DNA of 32,597 nt from Verrucomicrobiota bacterium (lineage in GTDB: Bacteria > Verrucomicrobiota > Verrucomicrobiia > Opitutales > Oceanipulchritudinaceae). Within the stretch, counting starts at the first letter, position 1. Every line of letters begins with the position of its first letter. The notes beneath the pieces are model-generated. The model was given only the letters and a program-made list of their open reading frames with translations. It made no database searches and was not told the DNA's origin. The position numbers and the translations under genes are program-made. The DNA lies in the NCBI GenBank assembly GCA_021208135.1, contig JAJOKB010000039.1, positions 1 through 32,597 of the forward strand, in the 5' to 3' direction. Shown here in pieces: positions 10,302 through 19,396 of the stretch.

Positions 10302-12010
10302 CTACAGACCGCGCTGTGCCAGTTGTTCATTAAATATCGAATGCACTTTGTGGTAGGCTAGTTTGGGTCGACGATACTCGTCGAAGGTACCTTTGTTGTT
10401 AAAAGTACGTGGGCGACCCAATGCATAACCACCGCTGTAAGTTCTGGCATCGCTGAAATGCCAAAGCGCAATGCCGGATAGTCGCGGAAGCGTTGTCGCC
10501 AATTGACATACCTTCTCGAGATAGGCGGCCTGAAAGTCCTCGGTAAAGAAAATCGTTGTGCGGGGTCACGCCACCCATATAATCCCTCAACGCCAGTTTC
10601 GGAGATAATGATGGCCTTGTCTGTAAAGCCGCGTCCGTCGATGGAGGCAATGCACTTGTGCCAGAAGGGCTCAATCATGCCGATGGGATTCGATTCACCA
10701 GCGCAACCGTACCATCCAGGATAGATGTTCAGCGCAATGAAATCGACCAGGTCATAATTTACATCGTCCAGTGGATGGTTGCTTGCCCAAGTCACCAAAC
10801 GTGAAGAATCCAGCGACCGCAGAGTTGCTATAGTCCGCTCCCAGAAACCCCGGGTGAATGCATGCTGGGTTTCGGCTTCGTTCATAAAACCCCAGACTAT
10901 GACGCACGGATGGTTGGCGCTCCATTTCACCATATTGCGCAAACTGCGTTCGTGATGTGCTTCAAAATCCGGATGTTTAAACGTCTTTTCTTTTTGTCCC
11001 CAGCCCAAGTTTTCTTCCCATACCAGCATTCCCAATTCATCACACAGGTCCAGGAATTGTTGATCCTGAGGGTAGTGGCAACCGCGCACGAAATTGCACC
11101 CCATCGCCTTCATGAGCACTAGATCGTTGTACATCTGGGCCAAAGGAGTACAGGGTCCAAAATTGGGATGCCACTCGTGTCTGTTGTAACCCCGGATCTG
11201 TAACTCCTCTTCATTGAGCCACAGTTTTGCGCCGTGTGTTTCAATGCGGCGTAAGCCAAATCTCACCGCTATGGCATCAGTTCCCTGCAAAGCGATTGCC
11301 GCTGAATGCATCGCTGGATTGGTCAGCGACCAGATCCGGGGATTTGGAACCTTGGCCAAAAAACGCATCTCGTTGCCATCCACAGGCACATCTGAGAACG
11401 TTTGTTCAACCTCCCCATCAAAGCTCAGCCGAATTTCACCTATTGCAGGCAAATTGTTTCCGATGAGTCCCACGCGCACTTCCACTTCGCCGAGACGGTA
11501 ATTCGCGGTGGGCAAAAAGTGTGCATAGTCGATGCAGAAGTCAGTGGCGGGTAAAGACTCCAGTTTAATTTCCCGCAAGATTCCGCCGTACTGATAGAAG
11601 TCGAAAAACTCCTCGTGCATGGGCGTGCGGGTGAAGTTATAGCGGTTGTCAACCAGCACCACCAATTCCCGTTCTTCGTGCTCCGCAACCGGCACCAACA
11701 AATCGAACGGGGCGTAACCGTTATGGTGTTCAGTCAACAAACAACCATCCACATAGATTGCGCTCCACATGGAAACAGCCCCAAACCGTAATCGGGACTT
11801 GCTGCCCGGTGAGACGCGAAATGTTGTTGCATAAGCGGCAACACCGCGTTTACCAGCCAAATCCGGCAACGCATCAAATGCAGACGGTACCAGAACCTTG
11901 CCGGGATTAAAAGCGATTCCGCAAACATCCAATCCAATCGGATCGACATCTCCAAGAAACGCAAATTGCCACAGTCCATTCAGTGAATGGCTTGATCTGA
12001 TAGTCTGCAT
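10302..12010 (-). CDS. Glycoside hydrolase family 2 protein (beta-glucuronidase/beta-galactosidase-like)
   Basis: Retaining exo-beta-glycosidase. The order is family 2 sugar-binding jelly roll (LNGLWQFAF, SMWSAIYVDG), an immunoglobulin-like middle domain, then a TIM barrel beginning near RGYNRHEWHPNFG. The acid/base is Glu378 after Asn377 (WGFMNEAET) and the nucleophile is probably Glu471 (IISETGVEG). The frame breaks around 10545-10555 at a short A run; one added base joins it to a C-terminal part (RLSGIALWHFSDARTY, FNNKGTFDEYRRPKLAYH) ending at 10302, for 569 residues. That size and ending resemble UidA-like enzymes, but the sugar specificity is uncertain. No signal peptide is evident, so it probably acts in the cytoplasm. 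It converges on the helicase gene with 21 bases between stops. Confidence 0.85.
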
Positions 12011-12016
12011 AGTAAC

Positions 12017-12030
12017 GGGGTGGGGGGGGG
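12017..12030. repeat. G4-T-G9 homopolymer tract in the GH2 leader
   Basis: Four G, one T and nine G on the plus strand, so nine C then four C in the leader of the minus-strand glycosidase. The tract ends six bases upstream of that gene's ATG. It occupies the place where a ribosome binding site would be expected, and none is visible. The exact run length is unreliable in this assembly. Confidence 0.7.
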
Positions 12031-12045
12031 ATTAAAAGTTCGGAT

Positions 12046-12828
12046 TTACCGGCGGCGACGGCGAGGACGCTCATCTTCATCTTCTTCCTCGTCATCCTGG
12101 TCTTCATCTTCATCCAGGGAGTCATCGTCGTCGAAATCGTCGCTATCCTCATCCTGGTCTTCATCTTCCTCGTCTTCATCCCACTTCATGGTTTCGTCTT
12201 CTTCGAGGTTTTCTTCCTCGTCATCGCCGAAGTCAGGAATGTCATCAATATCTTCCTCGCCCTTCTTGGAGGTTCCTTCATCATCATCGGTCTCGTAACC
12301 AGCAGGAACGTATTCGAGGATATTGACTATTTCGTTGAAGAAATGCACGCCACGCCCCTCCATCAGGTCCTGGTTTTGCCGCTCGCGAATTTCTTCTTCC
12401 AGTTCGTCAATAGTCAAATTCTGGTCGAATTCGATGGTGTCATTGAGCAGTTTGACGCGGTAACGGGTAATCTGGTCGATGAAATCAGCATATGGACCCT
12501 TCTCCTCGTCCATGATGTCCGGCAGCGCAAACAAGCGCATATCGTCTTCCAGGAGAGACTCGCGAGACAATTTGAGCTGAATACGCCCTTCAGGCATTTC
12601 TTTCCGGATCGAAAAGGCATAAAAAGCCTGATCGATGATATCGGGATCAAAACCGTAGTCGCGCAAGGCATCGCATTGTTCCAGGATGTAGCTCATCTGG
12701 CGAGGATCAATGATCCCCAGACCATCGACATCCCAATGAACTTCATCGGAAATTTCTTCGACCCACCAGTTAAGGTCGGAGCCAAGGCGTACTACACACC
12801 ACTCAAGCTTTTGGTTGGATTGTGACAT
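12046..12828 (-). CDS. Hypothetical protein with extreme Asp/Glu tail and terminal Arg cluster
   Basis: Intact 260-residue gene starting at ATG 12828. I do not recognise the family. Residues 1-180 look like a folded, moderately acidic domain with several Trp near the start (LEWCVVRLGSDLNWWVEE) and predicted helices (TIDELEEEIRERQ). Residues of about 180-253 are almost wholly Asp and Glu, with only scattered other residues, and the protein ends PRRRRR. Such acidic tails are usually disordered and can mimic nucleic acid or bind basic proteins; that role is inference. The Arg cap could fold back on the tail. The glycosidase gene follows 35 bases downstream on the same strand, and the grpE operon starts divergently 258 bases away. 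Confidence 0.75.
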   Translation of the reverse strand: MSQSNQKLEWCVVRLGSDLNWWVEEISDEVHWDVDGLGIIDPRQMSYILEQCDALRDYGFDPDIIDQAFYAFSIRKEMPEGRIQLKLSRESLLEDDMRLFALPDIMDEEKGPYADFIDQITRYRVKLLNDTIEFDQNLTIDELEEEIRERQNQDLMEGRGVHFFNEIVNILEYVPAGYETDDDEGTSKKGEEDIDDIPDFGDDEEENLEEDETMKWDEDEEDEDQDEDSDDFDDDDSLDEDEDQDDEEEDEDERPRRRRR

Positions 12829-13006
12829 AAAATCGTGCTGTTTCGAATAAAGAGAGCCTACTTGTCAAGACCTGCAACCCTCAATGTCAATTGTTTATTC
12901 CATTCGTCGGCGCAGCCAGCCTAAATCAGTCGTTGCACGATGCCCGGATCCATCTGTTTGTTCAGAAGCCGGGAAATATGGTGTAGTCTTATCTGTGCGG
13001 GGCAAA

Positions 13007-13022
13007 TGGCACGCCACATGCA
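13007..13022 (+). promoter_or_regulatory. Candidate sigma-54 (-24/-12) promoter for grpE-dnaJ-ntrC
   Basis: TGGCACGCCACATGCA has the full TGGCACG -24 element and ATGCA at -12 (consensus TTGCW). The invariant GG (13008-13009) and GC (13020-13021) are exactly ten bases apart. It lies 64 bases upstream of the grpE start, and the third gene of the unit encodes a sigma-54 activator. A second, weaker TTGGCAC lies at 13042-13048 but lacks the GC. I saw no CIRCE element in the 258-base gap. Confidence 0.5.
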
Positions 13023-13086
13023 GGAAAAAGACATTGCCATTTTGGCACATTCTATGAGACCCTCAGACTTTTTGTATTGATTGATT

Positions 13087-13714
13087 ATGAGCGAAACTAA
13101 ACCTGAATCGAATGAAACGCGTACAGTTTCTGACCTTGAAAACGATGCCAATTTTGCTAGCCGCCAACGATGTGGAGGCAGGAAATGTTGCTTCTGAAAC
13201 TGTTGAAAACGAACAGGTAGGAGAATTGTTGGCACGCCTGGATGCCCTCACAGCGGAGTTGGAGGACCAGCGCAGTCGTCATCTCAGAGCAGTGGCTGAT
13301 CTGGAGAATTACCGTCGCCGTGCGTTGCGCGAGAAAGATGAAGCCCGGCGTTCAGCGGCTGAAAATATCTTTGGCGACATGATCCAGGTGTTGGACAATT
13401 TGTCTCTAGGTCTTGACGCAGCGCGTCAACATGACCAAGGGAAAATATTCGTGCAGGGCTTCGAAATGGTCTTTTCCCAGATGAAAAGTATTTTCGGTCA
13501 GCATGGCTTGAGTGACATCAATCCATTGAATCAGCCATTTGATCCCAATCTGCACGAGGCCGTATCTCATGTGCCGTCTGCGGAAGTTGCCGAGGGTTCC
13601 GTTTCTGCTGTTGTAAGAATTGGCTATAAATTACACGATAAATTGCTGCGACCTGCCACTGTGGTAGTTTCCAGCGGACCTGCCGCCGAGGGCATTGACG
13701 CTGGCAAGGAGTAA
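13087..13714 (+). CDS. grpE: GrpE, nucleotide exchange factor for DnaK
   Basis: Cochaperone that releases ADP from DnaK. The likely start is ATG 13087 (MSETKPESNETRTVSDLEN); the frame breaks near 13160-13170 and continues to TAA 13712-13714. Correcting one base gives 208 residues, the usual size. A long N-terminal coiled coil (LLARLDALTAELEDQRSR, LRAVADLENYRRRALREKDE) leads to the GrpE head (MIQVLDNLSLGLDAA, QPFDPNLHEAVSHVPS, GYKLHDKLLRPATVVVS), all typical of the family. dnaJ begins 6 bases later, so the pair form an operon. dnaK itself is not in the window. A candidate sigma-54 promoter lies upstream. Confidence 0.93.
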
Positions 13715-13720
13715 GCAGTT

Positions 13721-14873
13721 ATGAGCAAACGCGATTACTATGAAATTTTAAGCGTGTCCCGCGACGCGGGCGCTGAAGAAATCAAAAAAGCCTATCGCAA
13801 GAAGGCCGTCCAGTACCATCCCGATAAGCACAAAGGCGATAAGGAGATGGAGGAAAAGTTTAAAGAAGTCTCCGAAGCCTATGAGGTACTGAAAGATCCT
13901 GATAAGCGTGCGGCCTACGACCGCTACGGTCATGCGGCATTCAGCGGCGGCGGAGCGCCGGTGGCGGTGGCATGCGCGGTGGCGGATTCCACGATCCTTT
14001 TGAAATGTTCCGCGAGGTGTTCGGTGGCGGTGGCGGCGGTTGGTTTCAGTGACTTTTTTCGGCGGCGGTGAGTCCCGCCGGGGTGGTCAGCAAGATGGGG
14101 CTGATTTGCGCTATGATATTGAGATATCTCTCAAAGAAGCTTACCAAGGTGCGGAAAAAGAAATCAGCTACCGCGCTGCTGCGAGTTGCGATCATTGCAA
14201 CGGCTCAGGGGCTGAGCCAGGATCCAAAGTGGTCACCTGTCCGACATGCGGCGGAGCGGGCAGGGTAGTGACTTCGCGCGGATTTTTCCAGGTCCAGCAA
14301 ACGTGTCCCACCTGTGGTGGTTCCGGCCGCAAGCCTGAAAAGGCTTGCAGTAAATGTGGCGGTGAGGGCAGGGTTCTCAAATCGCGCAGTGTGAAGGTCA
14401 GAATTCCTCCAGGTGTCGATACTGGGCAAAAACTGCGCTCTGTTGGCAATGGTGAGGCCGGTTTGATGGGTGGCCATCCAGGTGATCTTTACGTTGTGAT
14501 TCATGTCAAGGAAAGCGATTTGTTTGAACGCCACGGTGAGGATCTCTATTGCGATGTGCCAATTAAGTTTACATTGGCCGCCTTAGGTGGCAGCATTGAG
14601 GTGCCAACTTTATCAAATGAATCGGGTCGTGTTTCACTTAAAATACCTGCAGGTACCCAGCCGGGAACACTCTTCAAACTGCCTGACCGCGGGATGCCGC
14701 GATTGCGCGGTGCCGGACATGGGCATCAATTCGTTCGCGTCCACATTGAAGTGCCCAAAAAGCTCAACAGTGATCAGCGCAAGCACCTGGAAGCTTTCGC
14801 AACTGCATGTGGCGATGCTGATGCACCTATGGATGAAGGCTTTCTCAACAAAGTTAAGCGGTTTTTTGAATAG
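13721..14873 (+). CDS. dnaJ: DnaJ (Hsp40) cochaperone
   Basis: Stimulates the DnaK ATPase and delivers unfolded clients. The N-terminal J domain carries HPD at residues 33-35 ([10 protein letters not shown]). A Gly/Phe-rich linker follows, then the zinc-binding domain with four CxxCxGxG repeats ([32 protein letters not shown]), and C-terminal substrate-binding domains ([41 protein letters not shown]). The Gly/Phe region (13945-14060), a GC-rich simple sequence, contains several compensating frame breaks. Its third frame reads [19 protein letters not shown], which is the expected DnaJ linker. Corrected length is about 383 residues, normal for DnaJ. It is cotranscribed with grpE and the ntrC-type gene. 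Confidence 0.93.
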
Positions 14874-14886
14874 ATCATCCTGACTC

Positions 14887-16251
14887 ATGCTGGCCACCAT
14901 TCTCATTGTCGACGACGAAAAGCACACCCGCGAAGGCCTGGAACTGGCGCTCGAGGATAATTACGACATATACCTCGCTGCAGATGCGGATGAGGCTTTT
15001 CGTCTCATGGACAGTGATAATTTTGATGTCGTGCTTACGGATTTGCGGATGGCCGGCAAAAGCGGCATGAAAGTGATAGATAAGGCTCTCACACTGCCAC
15101 ACAAACCCATCGTCATCATGATGACAGCCTATGGCACGGTGGAGACGGCAGTGGAAGCCATGAAACGCGGCGCCTGGGATTTTTTGACCAAACCGGTCAA
15201 TCTGGAAAAACTGGAGATTCTTATTCAGCGTGCGCTCAAGGGGCGTCACACTGAAAAGCAGGTCGTTGAGTTGCAGACCCGCTTGGACAAAAAATTCAAT
15301 TTTGAGAGCATTGTCGGAAATTCAGCAGCTTTGCACTCAGTCATTGATAAGGTAAAGCTGGTAGCGCCAAGTCGGGCCAGCGTGCTAATCACAGGTGAGA
15401 CCGGTACTGGCAAGGAGTTAATTGCGCAAAGCTTGCATCAAAACAGTGATCGCGCGCGTGCTCCCTTTGTGGCGGTTCACTGTGCTGCCTTGGCAGCCAA
15501 CCTTTTGGAAAGTGAGCTGTTTGGCCATGAAAAGGGGGCTTTTACCGGTGCTATTGACAAGCGCATTGGTCGATTTGAGGCTGCGGATGGCGGTACCTTG
15601 TTCCTGGATGAAATTGGAGAAATTGACGCCTCGACTCAGGTTAAGTTACTGCGTTTTTTGGAGACCCGGTCCTTTGAGCGTTTGGGTAGTACCAAACAGG
15701 TTAAGGTGGATGTTCGTCTTGTAGCCGCCACCAATCGGGATTTGGAGGACATGGTCAGCAAAGGCACCTTTCGCGAAGATTTGCTCTACCGACTCAACGT
15801 AATCAAGTTGCACATGCCGCCGTTGCGCGAACGTCCGGAGGATGTACCTTTGTTGCTGGCGCATTTTATCCAGGGTTTTGCGCAGGAAAATGCGCTGCCA
15901 CCGGTGAAGATCAGCAGTGGTGCGATGGAAGTGCTGTGTGGTTACTCCTGGCCAGGCAACATCCGCGAGTTGCGAAATTTTGCCGAAAATGCGGTGGTGA
16001 TTAAAAGAGGCGGCTTGCTCAATGAATATGATTTGGACAGCAAATTTTACTCTTCGAAGGATGTGCCGGGCAATGCCCAGCCAGCGCTGATAAAAAATCC
16101 ACTTTCGGTGGAAGAAAATGAAAAGCGATTGTTGCGCAACGCTTTGCTCGAGGCTGGTGGCAATCGTACCAAGGCAGCTCAAATGCTTGGCATGAGTCGC
16201 AGAACGTTGCATCGCAAGCTCAAGCAATGGCCTGAGCTGGACGTGAGTTAA
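14887..16251 (+). CDS. NtrC-family sigma-54-dependent response regulator
   Basis: Intact, 454 residues. The receiver domain (1-115) holds the acidic pair at 9-10 (VDDE), phospho-acceptor Asp52 (VLTDLRM), Thr80 and Lys102 (LTKPV). The AAA+ domain has Walker A GETGTGKE at 170-177, the sigma-54-contacting GAFTGA loop at 217-222, Walker B GGTLFLDE at 235-242 and the arginine-finger region ([11 protein letters not shown]). A Fis-type helix-turn-helix closes the protein ([21 protein letters not shown]). It lies 13 bases after dnaJ, so it should share the chaperone transcript. No sensor kinase is nearby. Its stop codon directly abuts that of the convergent KAS III gene. Confidence 0.93.
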   Translation: MLATILIVDDEKHTREGLELALEDNYDIYLAADADEAFRLMDSDNFDVVLTDLRMAGKSGMKVIDKALTLPHKPIVIMMTAYGTVETAVEAMKRGAWDFLTKPVNLEKLEILIQRALKGRHTEKQVVELQTRLDKKFNFESIVGNSAALHSVIDKVKLVAPSRASVLITGETGTGKELIAQSLHQNSDRARAPFVAVHCAALAANLLESELFGHEKGAFTGAIDKRIGRFEAADGGTLFLDEIGEIDASTQVKLLRFLETRSFERLGSTKQVKVDVRLVAATNRDLEDMVSKGTFREDLLYRLNVIKLHMPPLRERPEDVPLLLAHFIQGFAQENALPPVKISSGAMEVLCGYSWPGNIRELRNFAENAVVIKRGGLLNEYDLDSKFYSSKDVPGNAQPALIKNPLSVEENEKRLLRNALLEAGGNRTKAAQMLGMSRRTLHRKLKQWPELDVS

Positions 16252-17322
16252 TCAGCAGGCCATTTCGATCAAGCGCGTGCGGCAGGACGGCCCCAATTCC
16301 ATCAATGCACTCGCCCAGGACAATCCCACGCCAAATCCGCTGAAGAGCAGCCTCAGCTTTTGCTGTTCGACTACGTTCAAATTGTGGCAAACGGTAGCGG
16401 GAATCGAAGCACTGGATTGATTGCCAAACTTTCCCGCAATATTCATGGGCATTTTTTCAGCAGGAATTTGCAGGCGCTTGGCTATGTTAGACAAAATAAA
16501 GGCGTTTGCCTGGTGTAATACGAAATAATCAACAGAAGTGGCATCTGTATTCGCGAACGCCAGCAGTTGTTTCAGAGCGGCTGGTTCCTCCCTAAGAGTA
16601 AAATTAAATACCTCCAGGCCGCTCATGTGCAAATTGTGTCCGCAGCGATAATTGCCTTCGGCATCTACAGTCGGTTCTGCTCCCATGGTACCGGATGGAT
16701 TGCGAAAACCACCCTCAGGTTGCTGAATGGCATTCCAGCCGCGTCCATCGGAATGCAAACTAAACCAACTATCAGCAAATTGATCGGAGTTGCTGACCAG
16801 AGTAGCACTGCCAGCGTCGCCAAACAAGGGACGGCATGATTTGTCCAATGGATGAATCAGGCGGGCGATGGTATCGCCGGCCAGCAGTAATACGTTGCGG
16901 CAGCCACCTGAGGATAGCATGGTCGAGGCAATATAAAGGCCGTAGACCCAGCCGGAACAACCCTGATTAATATCAAACGCCGCAGCATGCTTCGCCAATG
17001 AAAGTCTGCCATGCAAGATGTTGGCATTACTGGGTTGCAGGTGATCCGGTGTTTGGGTGACGCATAGAATGGCGTCTATATCCTGTGGGTTTACGTTAAG
17101 TCCACCAAGCAAATCCCTGGCTGCATGCTCGCACAGGTCGAGTGTCGTCACATGATCTGGTGCAATCCTGCGCTTGTCCAGTTGCATTACCTTCTTCAAG
17201 CGATCCAGCTGTGCAGGGTCTTTTTGATAAAGCCCTGCCAGGTCGTCCATGCTCTCGGTTTGAGTGGGAACAACAGTGGTGATCCCACGGATACCAATCG
17301 ATGAAAATTGCGCTTGTGGCAT
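16252..17322 (-). CDS. 3-oxoacyl-ACP synthase III (FabH-like) family protein
   Basis: Intact, 356 residues. Thiolase-fold condensing enzyme with the KAS III triad: Cys122 (DINQGCSGWVYGL), His270 (FVLHQANAF) and Asn301 (KFGNQSSASIP). The family joins an acyl starter to malonyl-ACP, although some members act as simple acyltransferases. The GNQSSASIP form and the long N-terminus differ from housekeeping FabH, and the neighbours (its own ACP, ligase and ketoreductase) suggest a dedicated pathway. It is the last gene of the kdsA-hflX-ACP-ligase-SDR-KAS III run, 3 bases after the SDR stop. The product is unknown. Confidence 0.88.
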   Translation of the reverse strand: MPQAQFSSIGIRGITTVVPTQTESMDDLAGLYQKDPAQLDRLKKVMQLDKRRIAPDHVTTLDLCEHAARDLLGGLNVNPQDIDAILCVTQTPDHLQPSNANILHGRLSLAKHAAAFDINQGCSGWVYGLYIASTMLSSGGCRNVLLLAGDTIARLIHPLDKSCRPLFGDAGSATLVSNSDQFADSWFSLHSDGRGWNAIQQPEGGFRNPSGTMGAEPTVDAEGNYRCGHNLHMSGLEVFNFTLREEPAALKQLLAFANTDATSVDYFVLHQANAFILSNIAKRLQIPAEKMPMNIAGKFGNQSSASIPATVCHNLNVVEQQKLRLLFSGFGVGLSWASALMELGPSCRTRLIEMAC

Positions 17323-17325
17323 GAC

Positions 17326-18069
17326 TTAAACGGTTATGCCTCCGTCGATGACCAGACTTTGTCCGGTGATAAAAGCGGCATCAGGGGATAATAAAAACTT
17401 AACTGCCGGGACAACATCGGCGAAAGTGGCCAGACGCCCAAGTGGGGTACGTCGGACAATCTGCTGCAACTGCTTGTCATCCAATCCAGCAGACATTTCA
17501 CTGAGCATGTAGCCTGGCGCGATACAATTGACTGTTATGCCGCGTGGGCCCAGTTCACGGGCCAAGGAGCGCGTCATGCCTTCAAGTCCAGCCTTGGCAG
17601 CGGCGTAAACCGCTAATCCGGTATAACCTCGGTGGGCGATGATCGAAGAAATGCTGATAATTCTGCCGCCTCTGTTCGTCTTCAGAAGATTTCTGATGGC
17701 CAGGCGATTGAGTTTCAAAACGGCGCGCAAGTCCACATCAAGCATTCTATCAATTTCTACTTCAGGCAGAGTTGCCAGCAATCCATCCTGAGCGATGGCC
17801 GCATTGTGAATGACACCATACAGTGGGCCTGAACTCTGGTTAATCTGATGCACCCAATCTGCGGCAGCTGAGCTGTCCGTTATATCCAATGCAGCGAAAT
17901 TGAAATGGTTAGGATATTGTTGTTGCAGGTTTTGAATGGCCTCTGTGCTGCGTCTGCTGCATGTGGCGACGCGATAACCCACGGACAGTAACTCTTGAAC
18001 AATCGCCAATCCAAGACCACGGGCACCACCAGTGATAAGAACAAGTTCAGATGCGGCTTTTTTTTCCAT
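17326..18069 (-). CDS. SDR-family 3-oxoacyl-ACP reductase-like protein
   Basis: Intact, 247 residues, classical short-chain dehydrogenase. Cofactor motif TGGARGLG at 13-20; NAA motif at 89-91 (HNAAIAQDG); catalytic Ser141/142 (ISISSIIAHRG), Tyr155 and Lys159 (YAAAK); C-terminal FITGQSLVIDGG, all as in FabG. It probably reduces a 3-oxoacyl chain held on the cluster's own ACP to 3-hydroxyacyl. The start overlaps the end of the ligase gene by 23 bases in another frame, which indicates coupled translation. It could also reduce a small non-acyl substrate. Confidence 0.88.
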   Translation of the reverse strand: MEKKAASELVLITGGARGLGLAIVQELLSVGYRVATCSRRSTEAIQNLQQQYPNHFNFAALDITDSSAAADWVHQINQSSGPLYGVIHNAAIAQDGLLATLPEVEIDRMLDVDLRAVLKLNRLAIRNLLKTNRGGRIISISSIIAHRGYTGLAVYAAAKAGLEGMTRSLARELGPRGITVNCIAPGYMLSEMSAGLDDKQLQQIVRRTPLGRLATFADVVPAVKFLLSPDAAFITGQSLVIDGGITV

Positions 18070-19152
18070 TTGCGGTCATTTCAATCTGCGGCACCCATCG
18101 AATCACTTGTGGCACCATGTGTCCAGCCAAGCTTGAGCGCAGTCGCTGTTTGACCTCGGCAATGGCAAGTGGTGTTTCGCCAGGTCGGCAAACGATGTCT
18201 GCTGCCATCAATTGGCCAGTAATCGGATTGGAGCGTGCATAGACTCTCACATCTGCAAATAATCCCGTGTTGAGCATAGCGGATTCAACGCTGCCAGAGC
18301 CAATTTTTCTACCGCCAATATTGATGATATCATCTTCCCGTCCGGCAAAAAATGCCCGCTCGCCAATTATTTCGATGATGTCACCCGTGCGCACAGTCTT
18401 TCCGTCTGGCAAGGTGACGTGGAGTATATGGTGCTCATCCAGTCGCAGAGTCGGGGTGCGCGTTTTATCTTCAATCCAGCGCGCGGGAAAACCTGCTTTG
18501 CGGTCCTTAACTGCCAGGATCATTCCCGCTTCCGTTGTGGCGTACAAGTGCGTCAATCCTTTGGGATTGAAGTGCTTGCTCACCGCGTCCAGGATATCCT
18601 GATCAACCCGTTCCCCACCCAAGCTGGCTTGCAATAATTGCGGGTAGGGCAGGCTTGTTGGCCAAGTTTGCAGCAATCGTCGCCACCAACTTGGGGTCGC
18701 AGAAATGACTTCCACTCCTTCCTTGCAAATGCGCTCAGCCACCTCTTCAGGCTGGTTGCCGGCATAAACTAACCTACCGTTATTTAGATACGCAGAGAAC
18801 CATACCTGAAGTCCGGCATAACTGCATGGTTCAAATGCCTGTAACCAAATCCGTCCTTCCAGTTTATGCGCCAAACGCGCCGGGGCTTGCAAGCGCTCAC
18901 TGCGTGCCAGACCAATTTGGGAGTGCCTGTGGTACCTGAGGTAAGTATGCCAATCTGCTGCTGATTCCGGTCCCGCTCGGCCCTTTGTCCGGATTCTTTG
19001 GTTGCCGATGGCAACGGCAAATCTGCGATAGCCAAATGCTTGGGTAACAGAAGAACGTTCGCTTGTCCTTCCATCAATGCTGCAGATAACGACGTGTCGA
19101 AGTCTATGCCGTCTGTGAACTGAAGAATTTTTGTTGGTAGTCGCTCACTCAT
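18047..19152 (-). CDS. Short AMP-forming acyl ligase (ANL superfamily), frame-broken
   Basis: Activates a carboxylic acid as the acyl-AMP and probably loads it on the adjacent ACP. Start ATG 19152 overlaps the ACP stop by 8 bases. Motifs in order are A3 TSGTTGTPKLV, A5 YATTEAG, A7 VRTGDIIEI, A8 FFAGREDDIINIGGRKI and the A10 lysine in MTANGKKSR at the extreme end. The frame breaks once at about 18890-18915. The corrected protein is about 368 residues, much shorter than normal ligases of about 500 or more, because the N-terminal region before A3 is only about 75 residues. The end overlaps the SDR start. The acid substrate cannot be predicted from sequence alone. Confidence 0.82.
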
Positions 19153-19396
19153 TGAGGGCAAACAACTGTGCCAATTCGGCAACCGTTGTGAAGTTGACGA
19201 AACCATCGGCAAATGGATCTTTGCCAGTTTGTTCTTCCAGCTTAACAATAGTAAGCGCCAGCCCCAGGGAATCCATACCGCTGTCGCGCAAGATGTGAGT
19301 CTGCGGTGTGAAGTCAAAGCCGGGCATGCCATTCTCCTGCATGACTTCTAGCAGCGTCGCAATGACCAGTCGCTCAGATGGATTCAGTTCTGTCAT
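19145..19396 (-). CDS. Acyl carrier protein
   Basis: Small acidic helical carrier of 83 residues from ATG 19396 (GTG 19399 would add one). The phosphopantetheine site is the Ser in DSGMDSLGLALTIV, and the helices either side fit the ACP fold (RLVIATLLEVMQ, TTVAELAQLF). The site is DSL with GMD ahead, as in carriers of secondary pathways. It overlaps the hflX stop (TGATG) upstream and the ligase start downstream, so it is firmly part of the same operon. It is probably a dedicated carrier and not the housekeeping AcpP, which usually sits with fabF/fabD. Confidence 0.88.
   Translation of the reverse strand: MTELNPSERLVIATLLEVMQENGMPGFDFTPQTHILRDSGMDSLGLALTIVKLEEQTGKDPFADGFVNFTTVAELAQLFALNE

Noticed and set aside
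12020-12298. Serine-rich plus-strand reading frame
   Set aside because: It is the complement of the Asp/Glu codon run of the acidic gene on the minus strand; low complexity and no start signal.
13042-13048. Second sigma-54 -24 element (TTGGCAC) before grpE
   Set aside because: The invariant GC ten bases downstream is GA, so it is unlikely to act as a promoter by itself.
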